Of a DNA stretch of 64,000 bases, positions 44,770-54,466 are shown piece after piece. The notes beneath the pieces are model-generated. The model was given only the letters and a program-made list of their open reading frames with translations. It was not told the DNA's origin and ran no database searches. Each line of letters begins with the position of its first letter. The first letter of the stretch is position 1. This stretch comes from Saccharicrinis sp963675435 (GTDB lineage: Bacteria > Bacteroidota > Bacteroidia > Bacteroidales > Marinilabiliaceae). The position numbers and the translations under genes were made by a program. Location: positions 4,030,001 through 4,094,000 of the forward strand of contig OY776216.1 of the NCBI GenBank assembly GCA_963675435.1, in the 5' to 3' direction.

Positions 44770-45053
44770 TTGAAGGATTAAATAAAAATTTTGAAAGCCG
44801 TATACGATTAGGTATCATGTCTGCCCTAATGGTTAATGATTCTTTAGATTTTAATACATTAAAGGAATTATTAAAAGTAACAGATGGAAACCTTGCCAGT
44901 CATATTAAAGCTTTAGAAAAAAACGATTATATATCTGTTGATAAAAAATTTATAGGTAAAAAACCTAATACTACATATTCGGCAACTCAATTTGGGAAAA
45001 TAGAATTTTCAAATCATTTAGGTGCGCTTGAAAAGCTCATTAAAGGAAGCTAA
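44757..45053 (+). CDS. Winged-helix transcriptional regulator
   Basis: 98 residues, overlapping the membrane-protein gene by 13 bp. It looks like the HTH_34/ArsR-like winged-helix family: LGIMSALMVNDSLDFNTLKE, TDGNLASHIKALEKNDYISV as recognition helix region, and the wing FIGKKPNTTYSATQFGK. Proteins of this type bind palindromic operators as dimers. The two ACTTTG-N5-CAAAGT sites before the first and third genes of the operon are the obvious candidates, giving autoregulation. Confidence 0.88.
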   Translation: MQGLIEGLNKNFESRIRLGIMSALMVNDSLDFNTLKELLKVTDGNLASHIKALEKNDYISVDKKFIGKKPNTTYSATQFGKIEFSNHLGALEKLIKGS

Positions 45054-45068
45054 TTTTTTTACTCATAT

Positions 45069-45085
45069 ACTTTGTATTTCAAAGT
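45069..45085. promoter_or_regulatory. Palindromic operator 2 (ACTTTG-N5-CAAAGT)
   Basis: ACTTTGTATTTCAAAGT, 20 bp before the creD ATG. It matches operator 1 at 16 of 17 positions, and the match continues as (T/A)CTTT on the right. The same arm spacing before two genes of one operon argues for a shared regulator. Confidence 0.62.
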
Positions 45086-45104
45086 ACTTTTAAAACATAT
45101 AAAT

Positions 45105-46412
45105 ATGAAACCAATAGACGAAATCACATCAAAAGATTTTTGGGCCCACAACCTAACTCTTAAAATTACCATAATTGGCGTTATGATACTGCTATTACTT
45201 ATACCGTTAAACATGGTGGAAGACATTATTCTTGAAAGAGAAGAATCTAATTCTCAAGTAGATAAGGAAATGGTAGATTTATGGGGTAATCATCAAAACA
45301 TATCTGGTCCTATCATACAAATACCAGTAAAGTATGCCTACGAAGACAATGAAGGCAAAGTACAGTATTTAAAAAAATGGATACACATAATGCCAGAAGA
45401 ACTTAATATTACTTCCGATATCAACCCGGAAACACGCAAAAGAGGCATATTTAAATCAACTGTTTATACGGCGAAAATAAACATGAAAGGGTATTTCAAA
45501 CCTCTACTAGACAATTACGAGCTGGAAGGTAACGTTTTATATAACGAAGCCATCTTATCTCTCGGCATTACCGATAACAGAGGTATTAAAGGTAAAATTA
45601 ATTTTACTGTTAATAAGACTCCATTACAAGTAGAACCAGGATTAGTATGTCAGGATCTGATGAAAAATGGCATAAATGCTAAAATCAATCAAATTGATGA
45701 AATTAACAATAAAGAAATTAATTATGACTTAAATTTATCAATTTCAGGAACTACATTACTACAATTCCTACCGGTTGGAAAACAAACAACAACAGACATT
45801 ACATCAACATGGAACGATCCCAAATTTTCAGGCTCATTTTTACCCATAACCAGAACTATAAATGATGAAGGCTTTTCTGCCCACTACGAAATTACAAACC
45901 TCAACAGAACCTTCCCACAACAATGGACCGGTAGTAAATACAATATTTTCAATAGCTCTTTTGGCGTAGATTTATATATCCCAAATAATCATTATCAAAA
46001 ATCACTAAGATCTGCAAAATATGGAATCCTTTTTATCATTCTTACTACACTTATATTCTTATTTATTGAATTATACAAGAAAAAGCAAATCCATTACCTA
46101 CAATATCTTCTGGTATCTTTGGCTTTGGTTTTATTTTTCTCGATTCTCACCGCTCTAAGTGAACACATCGGATTCAATTGGGCCTATACTGTTGCTTCTG
46201 TTGCAATTATAACACTTATTACAAGTTACTCAAAACTTTTGCTTAATGATAATCAGGTTGTTTATTGGATTGGAGGATTAATTACTTCATTATATGCCTT
46301 TTTATTTATTCTTCTTCAATTAAACGATTATGCCTTCCTGGCAGGAAACATAGGCCTGTTTATCATTTTAGCTATAATAATGAAAGTAAGTAGTAAAATT
46401 CAGCTTAAATAA
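45105..46412 (+). CDS. creD: CreD-family inner-membrane protein
   Basis: 435 residues from the ATG at 45105 (MKPIDEITSKDFWAHN). There is one N-terminal helix (LKITIIGVMILLLLIPLNMV) with the family's IPLxxIxxLIxER-like pattern, a large periplasmic domain (about 55-300), then a cluster of five to six C-terminal helices. In gammaproteobacteria CreD is controlled by CreBC and linked to envelope stability and beta-lactam response. Here it follows a winged-helix regulator and a membrane protein and has its own copy of the palindromic operator. Its function in Bacteroidota is not established. Confidence 0.88.
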   Translation: MKPIDEITSKDFWAHNLTLKITIIGVMILLLLIPLNMVEDIILEREESNSQVDKEMVDLWGNHQNISGPIIQIPVKYAYEDNEGKVQYLKKWIHIMPEELNITSDINPETRKRGIFKSTVYTAKINMKGYFKPLLDNYELEGNVLYNEAILSLGITDNRGIKGKINFTVNKTPLQVEPGLVCQDLMKNGINAKINQIDEINNKEINYDLNLSISGTTLLQFLPVGKQTTTDITSTWNDPKFSGSFLPITRTINDEGFSAHYEITNLNRTFPQQWTGSKYNIFNSSFGVDLYIPNNHYQKSLRSAKYGILFIILTTLIFLFIELYKKKQIHYLQYLLVSLALVLFFSILTALSEHIGFNWAYTVASVAIITLITSYSKLLLNDNQVVYWIGGLITSLYAFLFILLQLNDYAFLAGNIGLFIILAIIMKVSSKIQLK

Positions 46413-46551
46413 CACAAAATAAATCAATATCACATGGAGTATAAAACAAAATAAGATAGAATGACATGGGCCTACCTTTCTGTAGATTCAATAACAACAA
46501 ATGATCATACTCCATATTACTTTTAAAACATATCACATCAACTTCAAAGAA

Positions 46552-47964
46552 ATGAAAGTAAAATTTATTCTACCATCTCTAACCGAAGCAAAAAGTCCAT
46601 TTTGGCGCCCCATTAAATATTCGTTATTTCCACCACTTGGATTGGCCACTTTAGCTTCATATTTAGATAAATATGATGAAGCAGAAATTAAAGATCAACA
46701 TGTGGAGGACATAAACTTAAACGACTCACCTGATTTGGTTGTTATTCAGGTATATATAACAAATGCTTACCGCGCATACAAAATAGCCCAAAACTACAGA
46801 TCAAGAGGTATTTATGTAGCCATGGGTGGATTACATGTTACTTCTCTCCCTGATGAAGCTTCAAAGCATGCAGATACTATATTTATAGGTCCTGGAGAAC
46901 AGACGTTCCCAGTATTTTTAAATGATTTCAAGAAAAGACAAGCTAAAAAGAGTTACATCTCAACCAAAGGAAGAACAATTCAAAATCAGCCTCCTATAAG
47001 AAGGGATTTACTCAATAGAAATAAATATCTTGTTCCTAACTCTTTAGTTATTTCAAGAGGTTGTCCACACCATTGTAATTTTTGTTATAAAGATTCTTTC
47101 TTCAAAGGTGGTAAGTCATTTTACACCCAACAGATAGATGAAATTCTTAATGAAATAGACCGACTTCCCGGGAAACATTTATACTTTTTAGACGATCACA
47201 TGTTAGGAAATTCTAAACTTGCATATGAACTTTTCGAGGGAATGTCAGGAATGAATCGGGTTTTTCAGGGAGCAGCAACAGTACAATCTATTTTGGAAGG
47301 TGATTTAATTGAAAAAGCAGCAAAAGCCGGATTAAGAAGCCTGTTTATAGGTTTTGAAACTTTTTCAAATAAAAATTTACAGCTTAGTAATAAATTACAA
47401 AATCAAAAATACAAATACGAAACTGCTGTTCAACGTTTACACGATTTAGGCATAATGATTAATGGAAGTTTTGTTTTTGGCCTGGACAATGACGATAAAG
47501 ATGTTTTTAAAAGAACTGTTGACTGGGGTGTTTCCAATGGAATTACAACTTCAACTTACCATGTTTTAACACCATATCCAGGAACTCAATTATACCAATC
47601 CATGGAACATGAAAATAGAGTTACAACAAAAGACTGGTCACTTTATGATACAAGACATGTTGTTTTTAAACCACAAAACCTTACCCCCCAAGAATTAGAA
47701 CAAGGATACAATTGGGCTTATAAAGAATTCTATAGATGGTCGAACATTGCCAACTCATCATTAAAACACAGTAAAATAAAACATATTATAAAGCACTTTG
47801 CATATACCGGAGGATGGAAAAAGTTTGAAAAATTATGGAATCTGATTATCCAGACAGGAGGATTGAAACACATGTTACCACTATTGGAGCTTATTCTTTC
47901 TGAAGTAAATATGAAATCTGAAAATAAGGTTAGGATCAAAAACCTACAAAAAAGCCTCTCCTAA
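46552..47964 (+). CDS. B12-binding-domain radical SAM protein
   Basis: 470 residues from the ATG at 46552 (MKVKFILPSLTEAKSPFWRP). The N-terminal ~150 residues resemble a cobalamin-binding domain (FPPLGLATLASYLDKYDEAE, VYITNAYRAYKIAQNYRSRG, GPGEQTFPVF). The radical SAM core has the 4Fe-4S motif RGCPHHCNFCYKDSFF. FIGFETFSNKNLQLSNK and YHVLTPYPGTQLYQSM fit the same class. The DxHxxG cobalamin motif is not clear. The substrate is unknown. Similar enzymes methylate or rearrange lipids, cofactors or natural products. Its 3' end overlaps a terminator hairpin belonging to the convergent gene. Confidence 0.85.
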   Translation: MKVKFILPSLTEAKSPFWRPIKYSLFPPLGLATLASYLDKYDEAEIKDQHVEDINLNDSPDLVVIQVYITNAYRAYKIAQNYRSRGIYVAMGGLHVTSLPDEASKHADTIFIGPGEQTFPVFLNDFKKRQAKKSYISTKGRTIQNQPPIRRDLLNRNKYLVPNSLVISRGCPHHCNFCYKDSFFKGGKSFYTQQIDEILNEIDRLPGKHLYFLDDHMLGNSKLAYELFEGMSGMNRVFQGAATVQSILEGDLIEKAAKAGLRSLFIGFETFSNKNLQLSNKLQNQKYKYETAVQRLHDLGIMINGSFVFGLDNDDKDVFKRTVDWGVSNGITTSTYHVLTPYPGTQLYQSMEHENRVTTKDWSLYDTRHVVFKPQNLTPQELEQGYNWAYKEFYRWSNIANSSLKHSKIKHIIKHFAYTGGWKKFEKLWNLIIQTGGLKHMLPLLELILSEVNMKSENKVRIKNLQKSLS

Positions 47965-47978
47965 AAAAGGGAGAGGCT
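47951..47978 (-). terminator. Terminator of the URO-D-like gene, inside the 3' end of the radical SAM gene
   Basis: AGCCTCTCC (47953-47961) pairs with GGAGAGGCT (47970-47978). Read on the minus strand the stem is followed by TTTTTTG. The stem covers the stop codon of the plus-strand radical SAM gene. Confidence 0.8.
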
Positions 47979-48004
47979 ATATAATTTATTAAAAACTTTC
48001 GTCT

Positions 48005-49075
48005 CTAAACAGTTACTGATTGCCATTGCCTTGCAGCTTCATACATAGCAATAACATTTTCAACCGGAGTTTCAACTTTGATTTTATGACTAGGTCCCAG
48101 AATAAATCTACCTCCTGGTGCCATAACATCTAATAATTCATTAACTCCATCCTTTACTTGTTTTGGAGTTCCTTGCCTTAGAAGTAATTCTTCGTCCATG
48201 GCTCCACAGAAAGTAATTAATTGACCAAAATCCTTTTTTAGACCTTCTGGTGACATACCACTCGCTCGTGTTTGAATTGGATCTAACACTTCTGCTCCTG
48301 CACTAATAAAATTGGGTAATAATTTTCGAACACCGCCACAACTGTGCATATAAAAATGTGCACCCATTTCTTTTGGCACTTTTGTAAATGCATCAATGGC
48401 TGGTCGGATGTAGTTCTCCCAATGGTCATTGCTAATAGTTAAACCTGTCTGACTACCAAAATCATCAGCAACTCTAACAAAATCAATTCTTCCATTAGCA
48501 ATCGTAAAAAACTCTTTAATAAAGGATTCGTAAAATTGAGTTACTTTACAACATAGAGCTGCAAAAAACTTAGGATGTGACATCATCACTTCCATAAAAG
48601 AATCTCTACCAATTAATCTTTGAACAATACGGAACAATCCTGGTGATGAATAACCAGGTGCTGTCATAATAGCATAATCTTTGTAACGCGTTAATTGTTC
48701 TTCGAGCGATGTGAAGTCAAATAGACTATTGGTAGGCCAGGCGAAATCGTCTAGTGCATTAGGGTCTGTAATACCCTGTAATGGAAAATGATCAGCTTGC
48801 CAATATTCGTATTCTCCAATTTGAATCCGCGAATATCCTACTCCCCAAATATCCTTCTTGGATTTCTTCGCTTCATCAACAAGCTGAGGTCCTATGTAGT
48901 TTGGTTCAACCCATCTAAAATCAACATCCAGATGTTCCAGAAGTTGATCTCGATTGGTAAAACCATAATAGGACATCATTTTCTCACCAAATTCCGGTGT
49001 ATCCCAATAAAAAAATGGCACCCGATCCGGAATGTCCTTGTTCAGAGCTTTTAAAACTCTTTCTTTGTGGTTCAT
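48005..49075 (-). CDS. Uroporphyrinogen decarboxylase-family protein, not classical HemE
   Basis: 356 residues of the URO-D/MtaA fold. The N-terminus has MNHKERVLKALNKDIPDRVPFFYWD, where HemE has RQAGR. FYMHSCGGVRKLLPNFISAG and ITFCGAMDEELL provide His and Cys residues arranged as in zinc-dependent methyltransferases of this fold. It therefore more likely belongs to the methylcobalamin/methyltransferase or unknown branch than to heme synthesis, despite the nearby heme genes. It is a single gene with its own terminator. Confidence 0.82.
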   Translation of the reverse strand: MNHKERVLKALNKDIPDRVPFFYWDTPEFGEKMMSYYGFTNRDQLLEHLDVDFRWVEPNYIGPQLVDEAKKSKKDIWGVGYSRIQIGEYEYWQADHFPLQGITDPNALDDFAWPTNSLFDFTSLEEQLTRYKDYAIMTAPGYSSPGLFRIVQRLIGRDSFMEVMMSHPKFFAALCCKVTQFYESFIKEFFTIANGRIDFVRVADDFGSQTGLTISNDHWENYIRPAIDAFTKVPKEMGAHFYMHSCGGVRKLLPNFISAGAEVLDPIQTRASGMSPEGLKKDFGQLITFCGAMDEELLLRQGTPKQVKDGVNELLDVMAPGGRFILGPSHKIKVETPVENVIAMYEAARQWQSVTV

Positions 49076-49216
49076 AAATGATGTTTTTTAGGCTATTGTT
49101 ATCACAATTTTTCCAAGTAAAACCTTCCGAAATTATAAAGATTTTAATTAAAAACAAAAACTTTTTGTTAAATAGTGATGTTTTTTAACAATCAAAGCCT
49201 CTTGAAAACAAGTCAT

Positions 49217-49957
49217 TTACAATGCTCGTTGTCGAACTGCTTCATACATAAAAATACCAGCAGCAACAGACACATTTAATGAGCTAATAGCTCCTACAAT
49301 AGGGATACAAGCTCCGGCATCCGCTATTTTTAATATCTGGCTCGAAACGCCTTTATCTTCAGCTCCCATAACAATAGCAGTTGGACCTGTAAAATCTACC
49401 TTTGTATAATCATCACTTCCCTTTTCGGTTGCTGCAACAATTTGTAAACCTGACTTTTTTAAATAATCTACTGCTTTAAATAAATTTTTCTCTCTACAAA
49501 CCGGAATATGTTGCAAAGCTCCTGCTGAAGTTTTTACTGCATCAGCATTTATTGGTGCACCGCCTTTTTCTGGTATAACTATCATGTTAACTCCGGCACA
49601 TTCTGCTGAACGGGCAATAGCACCCATATTTCGAATATCTGTAATACCATCCAAAACCAATACAAGAGGATTTTTCCCTTGTTCAAATACATCAATTAAT
49701 GTATTTTCCATATCATAATAGGTTATTGCAGAAACAAAGGCGATAACACCCTGATGATTTTTACGGGTGGCTCTGTTTATCCTCTCAACAGGCACTGTTT
49801 GCCATGCAATTTTGGCCTCTTTCATTGTCTCAATCAACTCTTCGTACAATTCACCTTGTAAACCTTTCTTTACTAATACTTTTTCAATTTCTTTGCCTGA
49901 ATGAATTGCTTCGATTACAGATCGTATTCCAAATAAAAAATCGCTTTTGCCTGCCAT
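49217..49957 (-). CDS. rlmB: 23S rRNA 2'-O-methyltransferase (RlmB-like)
   Basis: 246 residues of TrmH/SpoU type with an N-terminal substrate-binding domain (about 1-75: SDFLFGIRSVIEAIHSGKEI, NHQGVIAFV). The SPOUT core has VLDGITDIRNMGAIARSAEC, TAIVMGAEDKGVSSQI and IVGAISSLNVSVAAGIFMYE (knot motif). RlmB methylates G2251 of 23S rRNA. The adjacent ABC-F gene on the same strand, 39 bp upstream, makes joint transcription likely. Confidence 0.92.
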   Translation of the reverse strand: MAGKSDFLFGIRSVIEAIHSGKEIEKVLVKKGLQGELYEELIETMKEAKIAWQTVPVERINRATRKNHQGVIAFVSAITYYDMENTLIDVFEQGKNPLVLVLDGITDIRNMGAIARSAECAGVNMIVIPEKGGAPINADAVKTSAGALQHIPVCREKNLFKAVDYLKKSGLQIVAATEKGSDDYTKVDFTGPTAIVMGAEDKGVSSQILKIADAGACIPIVGAISSLNVSVAAGIFMYEAVRQRAL

Positions 49958-49996
49958 AATTATGATTTTTTTTAAACAAGAAGATCAATGCTACTT

Positions 49997-51955
49997 CTAG
50001 TCTAATTGTTTTTTTAATTCTTCTACTTTTTCTAACTCTTCATGCAAGTCTTCCCATTCTTGCATCTTTAATTCCAATGATGAATTCACCTCCTGGTATT
50101 TTTTTACAAAATCAGGATCACTCGCATTTGCTACATCTTGCATTTGTATATCAAGCTCTTCAATATGGCTTTCAATTGAGGCAACCTCCTCCTCACACTT
50201 TCTTACCAATTGTTGCGCTTTTTTATGCTTTCTGCTTATTTCTTTACGCTCTTCGTAGGATAATTTACCTTCTGCGCTCTTAACCTCATATGCCTTTTCA
50301 ACCTTTACTTTCTTACTTGAAGACCGAGCTTCCAACTCACTTAATGACTCCAACTTCTTACGTTCCAAAAATTCATAGATCCCACCCAAATGTTCTTTCA
50401 TTTGTTTATTGCGGAATTCATAAACCTTATCAACCAAACCATCTAAGAACTCACGATCGTGAGATACAACAACTACAGTTCCTTCAAAATCCTTTACAGC
50501 CTGTTTCAATAACTCTTTAGATCTGATATCCAAATGGTTGGTAGGCTCATCTAGCACCAACAAGTTTACTGGTTCAAGCAGTAATTTCACCATAGCCAGG
50601 CGAGTTCTCTCCCCCCCTGAAAGTACAGATACTTTCTTCTCTACAGCTTCACCACTAAACATAAAAGCACCAAGTAAATCTCTTATCTTTAACCTGATAT
50701 CGCCTACAGCTACATGATCAATGGTTTCTAATACAGTTAGGTTTTCATCCAATAGATCTGCCTGATTTTGTGCAAAATATCCAATCTTAACCTGATGCCC
50801 TAATTTTAAACTACCCATAAAATCAATTTCATTCATGATCATACGAGCCATTGTGGTTTTTCCCTCTCCGTTTCTCCCAATAAAAGCAACTTTTTCACCT
50901 CTTTCTATGGTATAGTCAACATCTTTTAAAACTTCAAGAGAACCATAACTTTTTGAAACTCCTTTTCCATCTATCGTTATTGAACCTGAATGTGGAGCCG
51001 GAGGAAATTTAATTCGTAAACTTGAATTATCAAATTCATCAACTTCTATACGTTCAATCTTTTCTAATTGCTTAATTCTTGATTGAACCTGAACTGCCTT
51101 GGTTGCCTGATATCTGAATCGTTCAATAAACTTTTCAGTATCCTCAATCATTTTTTGCTGATTACGATACGCAGCCAATTGTTGTTCTCTTCGTTCTTCT
51201 CTTAATTTTAAATATTCAGTATATGATGCTTTATAATCATATATTTTTCCCATCTGAATTTCGATGGTTCTTTTGGTAATATTATCAAGAAAAGCCCTAT
51301 CATGAGAAACCAAAACTACAGCACCTCCATAACCCTTTAAAAAGTCCTCAAACCACTGAATCGATTCAATATCAAGATGGTTAGTTGGCTCATCGAGTAA
51401 GAAAACATCGGGTTTTTGGAGCAGTATTTTAGCTAATTGAATTCGCATTCTCCAACCTCCAGAAAACTCTGAAGTTAATCTTTCAAAGTCGGTTCTTTCA
51501 AAACCCAACCCTTTAAGGGTTATTTCAATATCTGATGCATAATTACCTCCACCCAACAAACTCAGACGATCGTTTTTTTCTGTAAGCTTATGAATTAGAT
51601 CTAAATAAGATTCAGATTCATAATCTGTTCTTTCGGCTAACTGAAGATTTAATTTCTCTATTTCAGATTCTAATACTTTTAATTCTCCAAAAGCTTTTTC
51701 TACCTCTTCCCAAACCGTACCGGTATCATCATGCTTCATATGCTGAGGCAGATACCCGATTTTAATATCTTTAGGTATAGAAACAACTCCTCTGGTAGGT
51801 GACTGAATTCCAGCCAATATTTTTAATAAAGTTGATTTTCCTGCTCCGTTCTTCCCTGCCAACCCTAATTTATCTTTAGGGTTTACTAAAAATGAAACAT
51901 CATTAAACAGAGAAAAACCTCCAAACTCTACGGCTAACTGATTTACCGAAACCAT
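49997..51955 (-). CDS. ABC-F ribosome-associated ATPase (Uup/YdiF-like)
   Basis: 652 residues with two ABC cassettes and no membrane helix. Cassette 1: GLAGKNGAGKSTLLKILAG, signature EFSGGWRMRI, LDEPTNHLD. Cassette 2: FIGRNGEGKTTMARMI, LSGGERTRL, LDEPTNHLD. The linker between them holds the basic ribosome-facing PtIM-like helices (about 230-310). The last ~90 residues are a coiled coil (RKHKKAQQLVRKCEEEVAS). ABC-F proteins act on stalled or antibiotic-bound ribosomes. Assignment to Uup or another subgroup is not certain. Confidence 0.92.
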   Translation of the reverse strand: MVSVNQLAVEFGGFSLFNDVSFLVNPKDKLGLAGKNGAGKSTLLKILAGIQSPTRGVVSIPKDIKIGYLPQHMKHDDTGTVWEEVEKAFGELKVLESEIEKLNLQLAERTDYESESYLDLIHKLTEKNDRLSLLGGGNYASDIEITLKGLGFERTDFERLTSEFSGGWRMRIQLAKILLQKPDVFLLDEPTNHLDIESIQWFEDFLKGYGGAVVLVSHDRAFLDNITKRTIEIQMGKIYDYKASYTEYLKLREERREQQLAAYRNQQKMIEDTEKFIERFRYQATKAVQVQSRIKQLEKIERIEVDEFDNSSLRIKFPPAPHSGSITIDGKGVSKSYGSLEVLKDVDYTIERGEKVAFIGRNGEGKTTMARMIMNEIDFMGSLKLGHQVKIGYFAQNQADLLDENLTVLETIDHVAVGDIRLKIRDLLGAFMFSGEAVEKKVSVLSGGERTRLAMVKLLLEPVNLLVLDEPTNHLDIRSKELLKQAVKDFEGTVVVVSHDREFLDGLVDKVYEFRNKQMKEHLGGIYEFLERKKLESLSELEARSSSKKVKVEKAYEVKSAEGKLSYEERKEISRKHKKAQQLVRKCEEEVASIESHIEELDIQMQDVANASDPDFVKKYQEVNSSLELKMQEWEDLHEELEKVEELKKQLD

Positions 51956-52002
51956 TAAATATACAACTTAAATTATCTACTAAATAATACGATTAAAAGG
52001 AC

Positions 52003-54336
52003 TTATAATTTCTTTCTCTGTACTTCCAAATCAGAATTGAAAGTTAAAACATATAATCCCCTATTATAAATTCCACCCCAATTTTCAATTCTTTCAAAAT
52101 CAAAATTAAACTGAATTTGTTTTGATGAGAAATCAGGTAAACAATACTCAAAATCTTTACCATACTTTACTCTTGCGCTCATAAAATAATAAGTTACATC
52201 AAAACCCCAAATACCATATTTTGAGAATTTTGAGTTTCTTCCTGGACGAATAAAATATGGAGCCACTGCAAATGGTTCAGTATTAAACCAACTTCTGTAC
52301 TTCTTTAAAAAATCATTTGTTACAGTATCTTCATAATCTATTGCATAAGATGTTAATATATCTGTATTTAAATCATGAATTTCTTCGGCATTAATGGTTT
52401 GATACTTTAACCAATCCCCAAAGCCAATTAATTTAACCTGCTTGTCAGATGATAGCTCAACAACTCCATGCAAAGTGGTAAGTATTTTTGAAATATCAGC
52501 TTCCTTTGGAGAAGGGATTACTACAAGATTTGGAATTTCGGAATCTAATAAGGCATCTATTGCCTGTACATCTTGCTGCGAAAAAGACACTTCTATATAG
52601 TTTGGAGACAACCCTTTAGGAATATAATCCATGTACAACTTATCTTTTAATGCGCTACAAAATTGATTTTCTAACGATTCCGGCTCTTTTGATTTTAATA
52701 CTAAAATCCTTGATCCCCGACTCTTATTTACGATATATGAAACATATTTATCATACATTAAAGAATCTGGCGTATTAACCTGAATTAAATAAGGATTACG
52801 TTTGATTTCAGGATTCTTATTTGACAATGGATAAATAAGCTTGATTCCATGATCATATGAAAAATCAGAAACTAATTTTAAATTACTGGTGAAAGCAGGT
52901 CCAATAATAAAATCAACACTTTTTAGTTCCGGTTGAGCTAAAATCTGTTTAATCTTATTTGTATCAGGTGCTGTATCATAAGTAAACACCTGAACATTTA
53001 CACCTTGTTTTTTAATTGAATCTAAGGCCATTAACATACCCTCATAAAACTCAACAAAAGTACGAGATCGTGTTGATAATATTGGCTCGTCCCTTTCTAC
53101 CTCCACCTCTTCATCATCAACAATCTTAGTAATAATATTGGCTTTTTTTGTAGCTTCCACATCAAAAGGTAACAATACTGCAACAGAAATGGTTTCGTTT
53201 AAAGTATGATAATCGTATGAACCACAATCTACAAATATGGAGTCGAGATTACGCTCAACTCTTTCCTGAGTTAATTCCTGTTTTTCAACTATTTTCTCCT
53301 GCTTTTTCCTTGCTAGGTATTCAGTAGACGGAATAAACAGCTTTGTACCTTTTTTTATGTTAGATAATATTAATGTAGGATTTGCCATTTTAATATCTTC
53401 AACATTAATATTATACTTATTAGCAATTGAATATACTGTTTCTTTTCTTCTTACAACATGAATTTTAAAATCTTCATTCTGACTTATTCTTTGCTTTTCT
53501 CTTGATATTTCAGCTTTAGGTATTCTTACTAAATATCCCAATGCTAAATCATCAGGATTTAAATCCGGATTTGAATTATATACTGCCTCTTTAGAAATAC
53601 TATATTTATTACTTATGGAGTAAAAAGTATCTCCATTTTGTACTCTATGATAAATATACTGTTCATCTTCTAATTTTTGAGGAGTAGCCGCCATTTCACT
53701 TTCTTTTTTTGAAACAGCTGCTTTGGGAATACGAATGGTAGACCCAATTTCTAATATCCCATTCTGAAGAGCAGGATTACTTTTAATAATTTCGGATATA
53801 GACATTTCGTATTTTCGAGAAATACCATATAGCGTTTCTTTTGGTTCAACAGTATGAAACAGATAAGTATTTTTAATCCTATTATCAACTTTTTTACTAA
53901 CCGGGATTTTAAAAATACTACCTATGATTAGATTTTGATCAGCACCAACGTTATATTTCTTAATATCATCAATAGTCACATTATATTTTCTTGATAGGAA
54001 ATACAATGTTTGCCCCTTTTCTATAGTATGATAAACAAACTCGTTACTATCTTCGATTTGAGAACTATCAGTATTACGCCCCTTTATTACTGGAATATGC
54101 AATACATCTCCAGGTTTCAAACCAAAAATTGATTTAGGGTTCGCATCATGAATTTCTTTTTGCGAAACACCATACTTTTTGGCTATTCCATAAAAGCCCT
54201 CACCCTTTTTTACTATGTGTAAATAATAGGTATTGCCATCGATAATCACCTTATCAGCCTGCTGTGAAAACACAGTATATGAACCAATTAAAAGAAATAA
54301 TATCAATATAATATGCTTATAAACTAATTTATTCAT
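52003..54336 (-). CDS. Five-LysM protein fused to a periplasmic-binding-protein-like domain
   Basis: 777 residues with a signal peptide (MNKLVYKHIILILFLLIGSYTVFS). Five LysM repeats follow between about 30 and 345, each with a motif such as HTIEKGQTLYFLSRKYNVTI or HRVQNGDTFYSISNKYSI. Residues from about 380 form a Leu/Ile/Val-binding-protein-like fold (VAVLLPFDVEATKK, GMLMALDSIKKQGVNVQVFT, KSVDFIIGPAFTSNLKLVSD, KLIYPLSNKNPE). Proteins of this design occur widely in Bacteroidota and probably connect peptidoglycan with an envelope function. No experimental role is known to me. The start at 54342 is an alternative. Confidence 0.88.
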   Translation of the reverse strand: MNKLVYKHIILILFLLIGSYTVFSQQADKVIIDGNTYYLHIVKKGEGFYGIAKKYGVSQKEIHDANPKSIFGLKPGDVLHIPVIKGRNTDSSQIEDSNEFVYHTIEKGQTLYFLSRKYNVTIDDIKKYNVGADQNLIIGSIFKIPVSKKVDNRIKNTYLFHTVEPKETLYGISRKYEMSISEIIKSNPALQNGILEIGSTIRIPKAAVSKKESEMAATPQKLEDEQYIYHRVQNGDTFYSISNKYSISKEAVYNSNPDLNPDDLALGYLVRIPKAEISREKQRISQNEDFKIHVVRRKETVYSIANKYNINVEDIKMANPTLILSNIKKGTKLFIPSTEYLARKKQEKIVEKQELTQERVERNLDSIFVDCGSYDYHTLNETISVAVLLPFDVEATKKANIITKIVDDEEVEVERDEPILSTRSRTFVEFYEGMLMALDSIKKQGVNVQVFTYDTAPDTNKIKQILAQPELKSVDFIIGPAFTSNLKLVSDFSYDHGIKLIYPLSNKNPEIKRNPYLIQVNTPDSLMYDKYVSYIVNKSRGSRILVLKSKEPESLENQFCSALKDKLYMDYIPKGLSPNYIEVSFSQQDVQAIDALLDSEIPNLVVIPSPKEADISKILTTLHGVVELSSDKQVKLIGFGDWLKYQTINAEEIHDLNTDILTSYAIDYEDTVTNDFLKKYRSWFNTEPFAVAPYFIRPGRNSKFSKYGIWGFDVTYYFMSARVKYGKDFEYCLPDFSSKQIQFNFDFERIENWGGIYNRGLYVLTFNSDLEVQRKKL

Positions 54337-54404
54337 TATCATTTATTTTTATCGCCATCAAAAGTATAAAAACAGAGCCATCAAAACAACGCTATATTAT
54401 AGAA

Positions 54405-54446
54405 TAAAAAAAAAGTTGTTGAAATCAAATTCCAACAACTTTTTTA
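54405..54446 (-). terminator. Terminator of dnaA
   Basis: On the minus strand AAAAAAGTTGTTGGAA pairs with TTTCAACAACTTTTTTTT, with a T-run after the stem. It lies 21 bp past the dnaA stop codon. Confidence 0.87.
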
Positions 54447-54466
54447 ATAAAATTAATATCTAATAA

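Noticed and set aside
48788..49054. Plus-strand frame opposite the URO-D-like gene
   Set aside because: Antisense to a well-supported coding gene, with no recognisable protein features.
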